NCBI GenBank assembly: GCA_026393855.1
Contig: JAPKZJ010000075.1
Coordinates: forward strand, 1 to 58,708
Reading direction: 5' to 3'
DNA length: 58,708 nt
From: Candidatus Aminicenantes bacterium
GTDB taxonomy: Bacteria > Acidobacteriota > Aminicenantia > Aminicenantales > UBA4085
Shown: piece by piece, positions 24,536-32,806 of the stretch
Position numbering within the stretch: position 1 is the stretch's first letter
Layout: each line of letters opens with the position of its first letter
Position numbers and translations under genes: made by a program
Notes under the pieces: generated by a model
Database searches by the model: none
The model's input: only the letters and a program-made list of their open reading frames with translations
Told to the model about the DNA's origin: nothing

Positions 24536-25717
24536 TCAGAGCCCCGGGGAAAACAATTTCTTGCCCCATTGGACCTGGGAGGCGAAGTCCATGCAGCGCT
24601 CGAATATTTCGTAAGTGAATTCCGGCGGCTGGATTCCGCCGCTGGCGGCATCCGTATGCGTTCGTTGGAAGACCCGAGTGTCGGAGAAATAGGGCCGGTA
24701 AGGCTCTATCAAGCCATCGAACAGCTCTTCCGCGGCATTGCGCGGGACAAGATCACCGGCCCGGCCGTAAGCGATCTCCAGGCCCCGGACGTTCATGAAT
24801 CGTTCGGTGTAGGCGGCCAGAGTTTTCGGGCTCATCGGAGAGGAATTCGTCAGATGAAAAACGCCCCCGTCCGGGCTGTCCTCAATGAGGGCCATGGTCG
24901 TGGCCACAAAGTAATCCACGGGAATGAGGTTGATCGAGCCCTTCCGCGGCAAAACCATCCTCAGCGGCAAATTGAGCCGGCCCTGGGGATCGAGCGATAT
25001 TCCGACTTCCCGCGCTCTTTTGCCTTCATGGAGACGGATGTCGTTCAGATAGATCTCCTTGATATGCTGGAGCGATTTGATGGGAAAATAGAGCGCGTTG
25101 AATTTGAGCGAACGGCCCGTCCGTGAATCTCCGTAGACGATGGACGGCCGGTTGATGGTCAGAGGGATCGAATTCAGGGCGCAATGGGCGGCGATGATCT
25201 TTTCGGCCCGGGCCTTGCTTTCCTCATAGACATTGACGAACACGGAAGCTTCGGGGAGTGTTTCCCGGCAGAGGGTATCGTCGGCGCCGGCCACATATGC
25301 GGTGCTGATATAGTGGAAATTCGTCGCCCGGCTGCGGGCCGCCATCTCCAGGATGCCCTGCAAACCGTTCACGTTGGCCTCAAAAACGAGGTCCCGTTTG
25401 CGTTCCGAAAAATTCGTATCGGATGCGCAGTGGATGATCTGATCGGTCCTGGCGCAGAGCTCCCGGTATTGCGGCTCCGGAATTCCGAGCAGGGGTTTGC
25501 TGAAGTCAATGTCCATCGTCTCCGGCCGGTCGACGGACTCGTCCATCCCGAACCATCCTAAAAGCCTGGTGATTCTTTGCCCCAGGGTTTCGGATTTCGC
25601 GGACCGGCCGAGAATGATGACGGTATATCCCTTTCGGAGCAGCGCGGCCATGATGTGGCTTCCTAAAAAGCCGGTGGCCCCGGTGAGGGCGATGATGGGT
25701 TTGTCTTTTCCCGGCAT
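24536..25717 (-). CDS. SDR / thioester-reductase-like oxidoreductase
   Basis: The 393-aa product has the NAD(P)-binding TGATGFLGS (residues about 13-21), IIHCASDTNF, and the active-site YEESKAR with an upstream Ser/Thr (HYISTAYVAG). Sequence and length fit the NAD_binding_4 group, which includes fatty acyl-CoA and thioester reductases, as well as extended SDRs. The usual product of that group is an aldehyde or alcohol from an acyl thioester. It lies 20 bases downstream of the FAD gene at 25738-27576 on the same strand, so they are an operon. No signal sequence is present. The substrate is not shown. Confidence 0.78.
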   Translation of the reverse strand: MPGKDKPIIALTGATGFLGSHIMAALLRKGYTVIILGRSAKSETLGQRITRLLGWFGMDESVDRPETMDIDFSKPLLGIPEPQYRELCARTDQIIHCASDTNFSERKRDLVFEANVNGLQGILEMAARSRATNFHYISTAYVAGADDTLCRETLPEASVFVNVYEESKARAEKIIAAHCALNSIPLTINRPSIVYGDSRTGRSLKFNALYFPIKSLQHIKEIYLNDIRLHEGKRAREVGISLDPQGRLNLPLRMVLPRKGSINLIPVDYFVATTMALIEDSPDGGVFHLTNSSPMSPKTLAAYTERFMNVRGLEIAYGRAGDLVPRNAAEELFDGLIEPYRPYFSDTRVFQRTHTDAASGGIQPPEFTYEIFERCMDFASQVQWGKKLFSPGL

Positions 25718-25737
25718 AAAGCGCCTTCTTCAGCCGA

Positions 25738-27576
25738 TCAGGAATACAAGAGGTTTTCTTTCCGGCAGCAGCCCTGATTGACTACGTAACGGACCTGGCG
25801 GATCGTGCCGGTTTTCAGGGAGTATTCGTCCAACAGGGCCCCGGCTTCCTGGGTCGCCTGTTGAACCCTGGAAATCTCGGCCGGATCATGATGGTCGAAA
25901 TAATAATCGTATTCCCAAACGCACCGTTTACCGTTGTCGAACGGGGTGATGAATCCTAATTCGCTTTTCAGGTGGTGCTTCGCTCCGATTTCTCTCAGCT
26001 TGTCCTGCATTTCCAGGATCAGCGGGGCCTCGATCGGGAGGTACAAAACCAGCGCAACGCAGGGCATTTCCCGGCAATATCGGGAGCTCATGATCCGGAA
26101 CGTGTTCAGCCAGACCAGATCGGTCATTTCCGGCCTGGAGTAAAGCTCTTCAAAAAACGAGCTCAACTCGGGATCCATGTCCCGGGTCAGCTGTTGGGGA
26201 GAAGGCGCCAAGGCCGTTTCGGCAAGCTCGGCGAATCGCCCGAGCTTGAGATAGGAGTAGGGATCTTCATCCGAAAGATCCTTCAGGAGGTCCAGCCAGG
26301 GCGCGGATTTCAAGGCCGATAGTCCATGAAAGAGGATTTTAAAAAGCTTCTGGTCGATGACGGGGTGCCCCATATCATGGACGGAGCGGATCGCGTACCG
26401 GTCTCCGATGAGAAGGACCAGATAGGGCATGCCCAATATATGGGCAAAGACATCCTTCGCTTCAGCGGCCCGTTTTTTTGTCGGGGCCAGGAAAGAGGAT
26501 GCAAACTCGCTGCCCAGGATTCCGATGGCCAGGCCGATATGGCGGGTGGCGCACTCTCGGGAGAAATCGAGGGCTTTTTCAAGCGATTCGAACGGCACAA
26601 GAATGCCTTTCTCGTCGGCGGTAACCGGATGGAGCTTCATGCTGACCGATACGCAAACGGCAGTGGCCTCATGCTCGGCAAGGGAATTCCGGAAGGAGAA
26701 AAGATTGGGCGCGGTCGGATCATTCAGGCTGAATAATGAGCCGTCCTTGGCGATGAACTCCGCGTCGATGAAGTTGTCGGCGGAGATGCCGTAGGTCGTG
26801 GAAAATGTGGACAGCAGGCCGGATGTCATGATATTGGCGCAAACGAGGGCCGCCGGCTCGGCTGTATGCACCCGATAGCCGCGCTTTTGAGCCTCTCTTT
26901 GAAGATCGAATGCGGCAGTCCCCGGACCGACTTTGACGGACCAGTTCTTTTCCTCAAAATCGATGGTTTTCATGCGGTTGAGGTCCAGGATGACGCCTTC
27001 GCTGAACACCAATCCATGGCTGGACGCTCCGTTGCCCCGCACGACATAGGGTATTTCCTTTCTATTCAGGAGCCTGATGAGGGAAGAAATTTCTTCCTTG
27101 GAATTCGGCATGACGACATAGGTCGGCATTTTGAAAGTGACATGGGGGCAAAGGTCATGATGATAGGCGATCCTGATGGCGGCATCGGCGGTGGCCCACT
27201 CATCGCCGACGATCTCCTTCAATTCGGCCAGAAATCCGTCCTCTTTCGCGGGGACTATTTTGCCTCCACTTCGACGAAAAGCCGCGACATGATCTTTCAA
27301 CGCTTTCATGACTATCGAGGGACGCATCTCATTGACAAAGTAACAGGGATAATCGCATTTTCCGCAGAGGTTGCAGCTATCGGCAATCTCCAGGCATTTT
27401 TCGGTGATGGGGATCGCATTTTCGACCAGGGCCGCATAGAGGTCCATGCGGCCTTCGGGATAAAAGCTCACATACTGTTTTTCCAGACCTGACGCGCAAA
27501 CCCCTTTTCCCAGAAAATCGATTTTGCACATGGCGAAATGCCGGCAATTTCTGGCCGTCTTCAAAGCGTCATCCAT
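25738..27576 (-). CDS. Fe-S / FAD-linked oxidoreductase (FAD_binding_4)
   Basis: The start at ATG 27576 is chosen for its AGGAGGG site; an earlier start at 27627 lacks one. The 612-aa product has an N-terminal cysteine region with C68-x2-C71-x2-C74-x3-C78 (CNLCGKCDYPC), a likely 4Fe-4S site, plus C11, C17 and C27. A FAD_binding_4 domain follows (about 160-340) with VVRGNGASSHGLVFSEG. The rest resembles the C-terminal cap of this family and ends with CCRKENLLYS. The family contains glycolate/lactate oxidases and alkyl-DHAP synthases. The order FAD gene then SDR suggests a joint redox step, perhaps on lipids, but this is inference. Confidence 0.8.
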   Translation of the reverse strand: MDDALKTARNCRHFAMCKIDFLGKGVCASGLEKQYVSFYPEGRMDLYAALVENAIPITEKCLEIADSCNLCGKCDYPCYFVNEMRPSIVMKALKDHVAAFRRSGGKIVPAKEDGFLAELKEIVGDEWATADAAIRIAYHHDLCPHVTFKMPTYVVMPNSKEEISSLIRLLNRKEIPYVVRGNGASSHGLVFSEGVILDLNRMKTIDFEEKNWSVKVGPGTAAFDLQREAQKRGYRVHTAEPAALVCANIMTSGLLSTFSTTYGISADNFIDAEFIAKDGSLFSLNDPTAPNLFSFRNSLAEHEATAVCVSVSMKLHPVTADEKGILVPFESLEKALDFSRECATRHIGLAIGILGSEFASSFLAPTKKRAAEAKDVFAHILGMPYLVLLIGDRYAIRSVHDMGHPVIDQKLFKILFHGLSALKSAPWLDLLKDLSDEDPYSYLKLGRFAELAETALAPSPQQLTRDMDPELSSFFEELYSRPEMTDLVWLNTFRIMSSRYCREMPCVALVLYLPIEAPLILEMQDKLREIGAKHHLKSELGFITPFDNGKRCVWEYDYYFDHHDPAEISRVQQATQEAGALLDEYSLKTGTIRQVRYVVNQGCCRKENLLYS

Positions 27577-27783
27577 CGCGTCCCTCCTGCCCGGCCCGGG
27601 ACATCGCTTCCGGATGGGCGGGATCAATTGGAATCATATTTCGGTCGGAGAGCTTTATCTTTTTCATGGAAGCTTTCTTTTCGGAACGCTGCCGAGACTG
27701 CCCGTATTTTATCACCCCTGCTGCGAAAGTACGAAGCCTCGATGAAAACCGGCGGCTGCTCTTGGCCATCCCTATTTGAGTTC

Positions 27784-27813
27784 TTGACACAAATCCGCGG
27801 CCGGGAATACCAT
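27784..27813 (+). promoter_or_regulatory. Promoter left in front of the diacylglycerol-kinase-like stub
   Basis: TTGACA (27784-27789), an 18-base spacer and TACCAT (27808-27813). AGGTGA (27819-27824) stands before the ATG at 27828. The expression signals remain although the gene body is lost. Confidence 0.5.
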
Positions 27814-27827
27814 CGCTAGGTGACGGC

Positions 27828-27980
27828 ATGAAGATCCTGGTCATCCTCAATTCCCGCGCAGGTCGGCGATCTTCCCCCGGCTGTGAAAACCGGACCGAAC
27901 ACGGCTCTGCGGCCTCCATCAGCCGCAAATCACCTGAGCTTCCTCCTATGCGCTGGAGAACAATCAGGGAAAATATTTAG
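27828..27980 (+). pseudogene. 5' remnant of a diacylglycerol kinase / lipid kinase-like gene
   Basis: The frame from ATG 27828 opens MKILVILNSRAGR, which is the usual N-terminus of the diacylglycerol kinase catalytic family (hydrophobic strand, then N-x-x-A-G). After about 16 residues the sequence loses all likeness to a kinase and ends at TAG 27978-27980, where about 300 residues would be expected. The break is near 27880, close to the copy of a repeat at 27899. The rest of the gene is not found downstream. A short unrelated peptide cannot be fully excluded since the match is only about 14 residues. Confidence 0.5.
27899..27933 (+). repeat. Direct repeat, copy A (flanks antitoxin locus)
   Basis: Bases 27899-27914 (ACACGGCTCTGCGGCC) equal 28449-28464. 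After a gap that is longer in copy B, the end (AGCCGCAAATCAC, 27921-27933) matches 28483-28495 with one difference. The two copies bracket the antitoxin gene and its promoter. Confidence 0.55.
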
Positions 27981-27983
27981 TCG

Positions 27984-28011
27984 CGCTTTGCAGCGGCAAT
28001 CGCTGCAAGCG
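27984..28011 (-). terminator. Inverted repeat downstream of the antitoxin gene
   Basis: The arms CGCTTTGCAGCG and CGCTGCAAGCG pair over 11 bp with one bulged base around a 5-base loop. On the minus strand it lies about 28 bases past the antitoxin stop codon and is followed by an A/T-rich stretch rather than a clean T run, so the terminator call is tentative. Confidence 0.4.
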
Positions 28012-28038
28012 TTTAGCCTGGAAGCCTCCCTTTTCGAC

Positions 28039-28332
28039 TCAACGAGCGGCTCTGGATGTCCGCGCCGGAAGCATGGATTCCGCGTGCAATTTTAAACCGA
28101 GCGCTTTAATCACCTTAAGGATCGTATCAAAGCCTGGGCTTCTCTCGCCCGAAAGGGCCTTATAAAGGCTCTCCCGGGACAGACCGGCATCCCGCGCCAC
28201 TTGGGACATTCCTTTAGCCCGAGCGATTTCGCCCAGAGCCTTGGCAATGAAAGCGGCGTCGCCATCCGCCTCCTCGATGCAGGCTTCGAGATAAGCAGCC
28301 ATTTCCTCAGGGGTACGAAGGTGTTCGGTCAC
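28039..28332 (-). CDS. HigA-type addiction-module antitoxin, apparently without toxin
   Basis: The 97-aa product (from GTG 28332) matches the antidote family of HTH proteins: EHLRTPEEMAAYLEACIEE, then ALGEIARAKGMSQVARDAG and LSRESLYKALSGERSPGFDTILKVIKALGLKL. This is a helix-turn-helix of the HigA/XRE kind. The family motif normally begins a few residues earlier, and the in-frame codons before the GTG do read ITTKYDV, but there is no ATG, GTG or TTG there, so the real start is GTG 28332 or a rare ATT near 28351. The RelE/HigB-like toxin that usually precedes it is absent: its own promoter lies directly upstream. The antitoxin may be an orphan regulator. Confidence 0.8.
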   Translation of the reverse strand: MTEHLRTPEEMAAYLEACIEEADGDAAFIAKALGEIARAKGMSQVARDAGLSRESLYKALSGERSPGFDTILKVIKALGLKLHAESMLPARTSRAAR

Positions 28333-28395
28333 ATCATATTTGGTCGTAATGGTTTTTGCGAAGATCTCAGCTTAGCGAATCTCCCGCGCAGTTGG

Positions 28396-28424
28396 ATTGT
28401 AGCCAGTAGGCTACACGTTGTCAA
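28396..28424 (-). promoter_or_regulatory. Promoter with internal palindromic operator for the antitoxin gene
   Basis: On the minus strand TTGACA (28424-28419) and TACAAT (28401-28396) are 17 bases apart. An 18-base palindrome (28398-28415; arms TGTAGCC and GGCTACA, 4-base centre) covers the spacer and overlaps the -10 box, as expected for autoregulation by the HTH antitoxin. The leader to the GTG is about 57 bases. Confidence 0.75.
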
Positions 28425-28448
28425 GCGCTTGTACTGGACGACGACGCG

Positions 28449-28495
28449 ACACGGCTCTGCGGCCCTCCGTCGGAGAAGGATGAGCCGGAAATCAC
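28449..28495 (+). repeat. Direct repeat, copy B
   Basis: Partner of 27899-27933: 16 identical bases at 28449-28464, then 12 of 13 at 28483-28495, separated by a longer middle. It stops about 9 bases before the 3' end of the beta-propeller gene. Confidence 0.55.
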
Positions 28496-28504
28496 TCGTC
28501 GCCG

Positions 28505-29689
28505 TCAGCGTTCGACGATCCGATATTGATGATAGGCGACGCCCCGGTCGCGGTCGAGAAGGTAGAGCCGGTCGCCGAAGATCCAAATCCCGTCGACGAA
28601 TTGCGAGACGGGGAGGCTTCCCAAGAGAGCGCCCTCGCCGTTGAAGACGTCCAATTGATACATGTCGGTGGTTCGAAGGTCCGTGTTCCCTTCCACTTTT
28701 CGAGTCGAGCCCGACTGATTCCCGGACATGGATATGCGGATGACTTCTTCGGGCTTGATCTGCCGTCGATAGGTGACCACCCAGATGCGGCCGGCCGCAT
28801 CGACCGCAACTCCGTTGGAGCAGCGGTTCATATTAGGTCCTCGATAGGTGGAGGAGCGAGCCGTCCTCTTGAACTCCCCCTTTTCGATCACTTTGGTGTC
28901 GAAGTTCAGCGGCCGGTCCGCGCTCCAAATAATTTGACCTGCTGGCGTATATTTCTCAATCCGATTCTGATAGCTGAAGGAAGCCACGGGACCGCCATCC
29001 CGCCCGACCGCAAAATAAACGGAATTGCCGACTTGATTTGTGACCGGCTCTCCGAAATCGACCGGCTGTCCGAACTCGGCCCGGACCGCCTCCTGATCAT
29101 CGAATACTTTGAGCAGAATCTTGGGCGAAAGCGGCTCCGGGTATGAGGAAAGCGGCTCTGCGGCCAGGAAGGCGCCGTCCTTCATTAGCCCCAGGCCGGA
29201 GATGGGGGTCTTGACGAACTTGATTGTCCGTACTTCCTTGCCATCGGTCGTCAGGACCGTCAGCCGACGCTGCCTGTCGTCGAAAGCGAACAGATGGTCG
29301 TCCGCATCGACGGCCAGCGAACTGACCGAGCCGAACTCGCCCGGCCCCTGCCCTTTGCGGCCCAGAGAGGCCAAGAACATTCCCGCCGGAGAGAACTTCT
29401 GGATCCGACCGTTCGAGCTGTCCGCAATGTAGATGTTGCCCCGACTGTCTTCAGCCAGGTCTTTGGGCATGTTGAAGGCAAGATTCTCAGCATCGGTATC
29501 GACATCCCCAATGACGCGGATCGGATCGAGGCGGACCTTGGGCGTCGACCCCCATTTGCCCGGCTGGACGTTATGGATGATTCGGATGCCGTCCTTGGTT
29601 TCGATCTTCTGCGGAAAAGAGACAGAGGGCGTCATAAGCAGGACAAGAACGGCAAGGATTCCGGCCATCGCGACGGTTCGATTTTTCAT
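28505..29689 (-). CDS. Exported 6-bladed beta-propeller (NHL-like) protein
   Basis: The 394-aa product starts at ATG 29689, six bases past GGGGGG. It has a signal sequence (MKNRTVAMAG to SVSFPQ) and NHL/6-bladed propeller repeats: DLAEDSRGNIYIADSSNGRI, KFSPAGMFLASLGRKGQGPGEF, SLAVDADDHLFAFDD and GVAVDAAGRIWVVTY. GRKGQGPGEF is a hallmark of the 6-bladed propeller proteins that are numerous in Bacteroidetes- and Acidobacteria-type genomes. It is exported and probably binds ligands or partners. Two similar lipoproteins lie at 37630 and 39329. It follows the M6 peptidase gene by 130 bases on the same strand. Confidence 0.82.
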   Translation of the reverse strand: MKNRTVAMAGILAVLVLLMTPSVSFPQKIETKDGIRIIHNVQPGKWGSTPKVRLDPIRVIGDVDTDAENLAFNMPKDLAEDSRGNIYIADSSNGRIQKFSPAGMFLASLGRKGQGPGEFGSVSSLAVDADDHLFAFDDRQRRLTVLTTDGKEVRTIKFVKTPISGLGLMKDGAFLAAEPLSSYPEPLSPKILLKVFDDQEAVRAEFGQPVDFGEPVTNQVGNSVYFAVGRDGGPVASFSYQNRIEKYTPAGQIIWSADRPLNFDTKVIEKGEFKRTARSSTYRGPNMNRCSNGVAVDAAGRIWVVTYRRQIKPEEVIRISMSGNQSGSTRKVEGNTDLRTTDMYQLDVFNGEGALLGSLPVSQFVDGIWIFGDRLYLLDRDRGVAYHQYRIVER

Positions 29690-29819
29690 GTTCATCCCCC
29701 CCGGCCGCGGACGGCCACGGAAAATTTGCGCCTTTCCGGGAACAGCGCCCATCGCCAAATATTACGCTGGTCTCGATGCTTCCGTTTATTCTACTAAAAA
29801 ATATTGATTCCCCAAACGG

Positions 29820-31841
29820 TCAACGCGTCACCTTGATCGAAGCGGAGGCGATCTTCGTCGGATCGCTCTCGGAGACGGCCCGAATCGTCACGGTCGCCGT
29901 TTTGGCGGCGCCTTCGCCGGCCGCGACGCCGGCCGTGAGGCGCTTGGACGCCCCGAAATCGACAGCCGCCAAAGCGTTGAGAAGCTCCACCGTCCAACCC
30001 TCCCCCTCCACCGACGCGGAAAGCCGATAGAGGTCGGCTCCGAGATAGGCGCGTGCGTCCATGGGATGAAGGGCGGGGTCGGTTCCGGCGGCCGCACCCA
30101 CGTTGATCAGGTCGAAGTCGAAGGAGGCTTCGACCCCCTTAACGGCCACAGCCTTGGGTGTCGTCAGGGCGACGCCGCGCTTCTGCGGGCCCGCGCCATC
30201 CAAGGACCGGACGGCCAGGGTATAGACGAGAAGCCCGTCCTTGTCCCGACGCAGATCCACAACAAAGAAATGCAGCCGGTTCGGCTCATCGATCCACTCG
30301 CAGGCGCTGCCCGAGCCGAGGCCGGCGTGGAACAGGGCGTCGTTGAGCTGGCGGTAGTCGGCGACCGTCCGCATCACCTTTTGCCCATTCGGCTTGATGT
30401 AGTCGACCTTGTTGATGTCCTCGGGGTGGGCGTCGATGACCCAGATGTAGCTGTTAAAACCGTTGGGCCCGCCGTTTCCGCCGCGCAGGCCGTCCTTGTT
30501 CTTGGCGATCAGGACGCCGTTGTCAGGAGTGAACGAGTCGTATCCGATCCGCTGCACAACCTCCATCGTGTAATAAGCGTAGTTCGGCGTCCCTGGAGAA
30601 AGAGGGTTCAAAGCCGAGTCGTCGGCGGGAGTGCGGTCGACCGGCAGCGCGCCGTCCATCCGGACCATGATCCCGGTGAACGTCCCGGGAAGCGGCTCCA
30701 CCGCGCGGGCCGTGACCTCGGCGACGGCCAGGCCGGATTTGGCCAAGCCTTCGCGGCTCAAGCGCAGGAAAGCGTCCTCGGTGATGAACTTGTTCTCGAG
30801 GCGGTTGCGGACCATGAGTCCCGCCGGCATGGCTGCGCCCTGGATGGGCGGCACCACCCAGCGGCGGTGCGGGCCGCCCGGCCCGTTGAAGCTGCCCCGG
30901 TCCATCATGTCCCAGGGCCCCGCCGCGACGCGCCGGTAGGGTTTCACGTAGGGATTGTTGTTGAGATCGGGCAGGTTGAAGGCGAAATGCCCCAGCTCGT
31001 GGGTGATGGTGCCGGAGTTCTCGCCCTGCCGCATCGAGGACAGTCCCCACTGCCGCGATCCGGCCAGCCAGCTCGTCCACTCGACATAGCGGGTGGAAAT
31101 CCAACGGGGCATCGCGGGGTTGGGATTGCCCCACTCGGGCGGGATGTCCTCTTTGGAATTGAACTTCATCTCGCCGAATTCCTGCCAGACGCCCGTCTCG
31201 TCGTAGCCGGCGTACATGCGCAGGACGGCGTCGTAATCCTTGCGGAGGTCCCGGCCGACTGCGGCCGTCCAGATCTCGTCGCAGTCGCGCTCCATGCGTC
31301 CCTCGGGCTTGCTGCCGTCGGGGGTCGAGGCGTTCTGATTGAACTCGTTCAGTCCGTAATGCCAGATCGGTTTGGGCATGCGGTAGGGACCGAAGGCCTC
31401 GACCTCGGTGATGCCGAACTGGCCGCGCGACTGCTCCATCCAGTAGCCGTTGATCGTCTGGCCGTGGTTGGCCTCGCCGGGCTTGACGAAGAAGTCGGCA
31501 TAGAAGCGGGCCACGTCCGCGCGGGCGATGGGGTCGAGCTGGGGGTTGCCGAACGGGTCCGAGCCCTTGGGCAGGGTGATGACGAAAGGCTGGTCGGGAA
31601 AGTCGATGGCCACGACGGCCAGCTTGAACCCGCGCCCGGGCTTGAGCGAAGGGTCGGCCCATTCCCGGCCGGGGATGGGGCGATAGTCGGCCCAGGTCAT
31701 GTCGTCCTGGTCCTGGACGCGCTGCGGGTCGATGGGCGGGCGGAGGCGGCCTTGCGACGCCGGCGGATCACCGGGCAGCGCGGCGAACAACAACAGAGCC
31801 GGGACGACGAGAGAGGCGAATAAAGCGGCTTTTCTTGGCAT
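29820..31841 (-). CDS. Exported M6-family-like zinc metallopeptidase
   Basis: The start at ATG 31841 has GAGGAGCG upstream and gives a clean signal sequence (MPRKAALFASLVV to ALPG). The 673-aa product has the zinc motif HELGH (ITHELGHFAFNLPDL) with a following Asp, and AGPWDMMDRGSFNGPGG downstream, which matches immune-inhibitor-A type M6 peptidases (Met-turn in the WDMMD stretch). A C-terminal region of about 200 residues looks like beta-sandwich domains. The enzyme would digest proteins outside the cell. It lies between the MBL gene (76 bases upstream) and the beta-propeller gene on the same strand. Confidence 0.85.
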   Translation of the reverse strand: MPRKAALFASLVVPALLLFAALPGDPPASQGRLRPPIDPQRVQDQDDMTWADYRPIPGREWADPSLKPGRGFKLAVVAIDFPDQPFVITLPKGSDPFGNPQLDPIARADVARFYADFFVKPGEANHGQTINGYWMEQSRGQFGITEVEAFGPYRMPKPIWHYGLNEFNQNASTPDGSKPEGRMERDCDEIWTAAVGRDLRKDYDAVLRMYAGYDETGVWQEFGEMKFNSKEDIPPEWGNPNPAMPRWISTRYVEWTSWLAGSRQWGLSSMRQGENSGTITHELGHFAFNLPDLNNNPYVKPYRRVAAGPWDMMDRGSFNGPGGPHRRWVVPPIQGAAMPAGLMVRNRLENKFITEDAFLRLSREGLAKSGLAVAEVTARAVEPLPGTFTGIMVRMDGALPVDRTPADDSALNPLSPGTPNYAYYTMEVVQRIGYDSFTPDNGVLIAKNKDGLRGGNGGPNGFNSYIWVIDAHPEDINKVDYIKPNGQKVMRTVADYRQLNDALFHAGLGSGSACEWIDEPNRLHFFVVDLRRDKDGLLVYTLAVRSLDGAGPQKRGVALTTPKAVAVKGVEASFDFDLINVGAAAGTDPALHPMDARAYLGADLYRLSASVEGEGWTVELLNALAAVDFGASKRLTAGVAAGEGAAKTATVTIRAVSESDPTKIASASIKVTR

Positions 31842-31917
31842 GATCCGGTCGCTCCTCGAGCGATGTCCGGATTCTATACCGAATTCGGGCGTCATGGCCA
31901 GACGCCTGTAGCCGGCG

Positions 31918-32772
31918 CTATTTTCTGAATTCTTTAGCCGGCATCCCCGGTAAAAGCAGGAAGATATCCTTGTAGTACTTACGGACCTGGTCGATCTTGC
32001 CGGGCGCATCGCTCTCCAGGCGGATGGGCAGATGCATCAGGGCGATATGATCCGGCGCAAGCTCCTCCTGCAGGAACTTCGCCGCGTTCGGCTCGAGGGG
32101 GAACCAGAAATGGACCAAGGCCAGGTCAACCGGCTTGCTCCCCAGCCCGAAGGCCCGGATGGCCTCGATTTTCTCCGGCGAGTCCCCCTCATGAAAGATG
32201 CGCCAGCCGCCAAGATCGATAAATAACACGAGATTCATCGGCGCTTCCCGGTCGCCGCTGTGCAAGGTGCGTAAGGCTTTGACGGGAATCCCGCCGATAT
32301 CCCTGGATGTTTTCTCCCCGACCTTGAGGTCGAGCGAGACGACGCGAGACTCGATCTTTGCCCACTCCGCGGCCTTCCTCAGCTCGGCCACGGCATCCGC
32401 GGGCGCCACGCACACGGTTTTCGCGGAGGCAACCATGAACTTAGCGGCCAAAGGGGCCTCGAAATGGTCGGGGTGGTTGTGTGTGACGAGCAGCAAGTCC
32501 ACGCCGTCAAAAGGCGCCTCTCCCTTCATCATCTTGGCGAGGATGTCGGGAGCGGGCGCCCGGTAATCCGGATGGGGTTTGTCGAGGACGGCGTCGATCA
32601 GGACCTTGGTCCCGCCGCAGGACAACAGAACGCCCTCGTTGGCGAGATAAGTCAGCTGGAGCGGAGCCGCCAGCCTTGAGCCGCTGCAAGAACCGGCCGG
32701 ATTTCCGGCGGCCATCGCGGCGAGCCCGAGGATAACCACGCAACGGCACGCCTGTATGATCCATCGTTTCAT
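31918..32772 (-). CDS. Exported MBL-fold metallo-hydrolase
   Basis: The 284-aa product starts at ATG 32772 with GAGGAG upstream and a signal sequence (MKRWIIQACRCVVILGLAAMAAG). The metal site THNHPDH (H-x-H-x-D-H) is present, followed by HSGDREAPMN and EGDSP, which fits the MBL fold of the UlaG/RNase-Z-like class that opens lactones and esters. It is probably periplasmic. The gene lies between a small cupin (34 bases upstream) and the M6 peptidase, in one direction, so the three may share a transcript. The substrate is not shown. Confidence 0.82.
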   Translation of the reverse strand: MKRWIIQACRCVVILGLAAMAAGNPAGSCSGSRLAAPLQLTYLANEGVLLSCGGTKVLIDAVLDKPHPDYRAPAPDILAKMMKGEAPFDGVDLLLVTHNHPDHFEAPLAAKFMVASAKTVCVAPADAVAELRKAAEWAKIESRVVSLDLKVGEKTSRDIGGIPVKALRTLHSGDREAPMNLVLFIDLGGWRIFHEGDSPEKIEAIRAFGLGSKPVDLALVHFWFPLEPNAAKFLQEELAPDHIALMHLPIRLESDAPGKIDQVRKYYKDIFLLLPGMPAKEFRK

Positions 32773-32806
32773 GATAGTCTCCTCATGCTTTAACCGCCGC
32801 TCTTGA

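Larger units (their letters stand above)
27577..28038. other. Intergenic stretch holding a gene stub, a repeat and a hairpin
   Basis: No intact gene is seen. The stretch holds, in order: the FAD gene's ribosome binding site; a plus-strand promoter (27784-27813); the 5' stub of a diacylglycerol-kinase-like gene (27828-27980); one copy of a repeat (27899-27933); and an inverted repeat (27984-28011) downstream of the antitoxin gene. Confidence 0.6.

Noticed and set aside
29149-29166. A third copy of CGGCTCTGCGGCC inside the beta-propeller gene.
   Set aside because: Only 13 bases match, they are part of a coding repeat-rich gene, and the second block of the repeat is missing.
30066-31823. A 585-codon plus-strand frame opposite the M6 peptidase gene.
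   Set aside because: The minus-strand gene has HELGH and a signal sequence; the plus frame looks like antisense translation.
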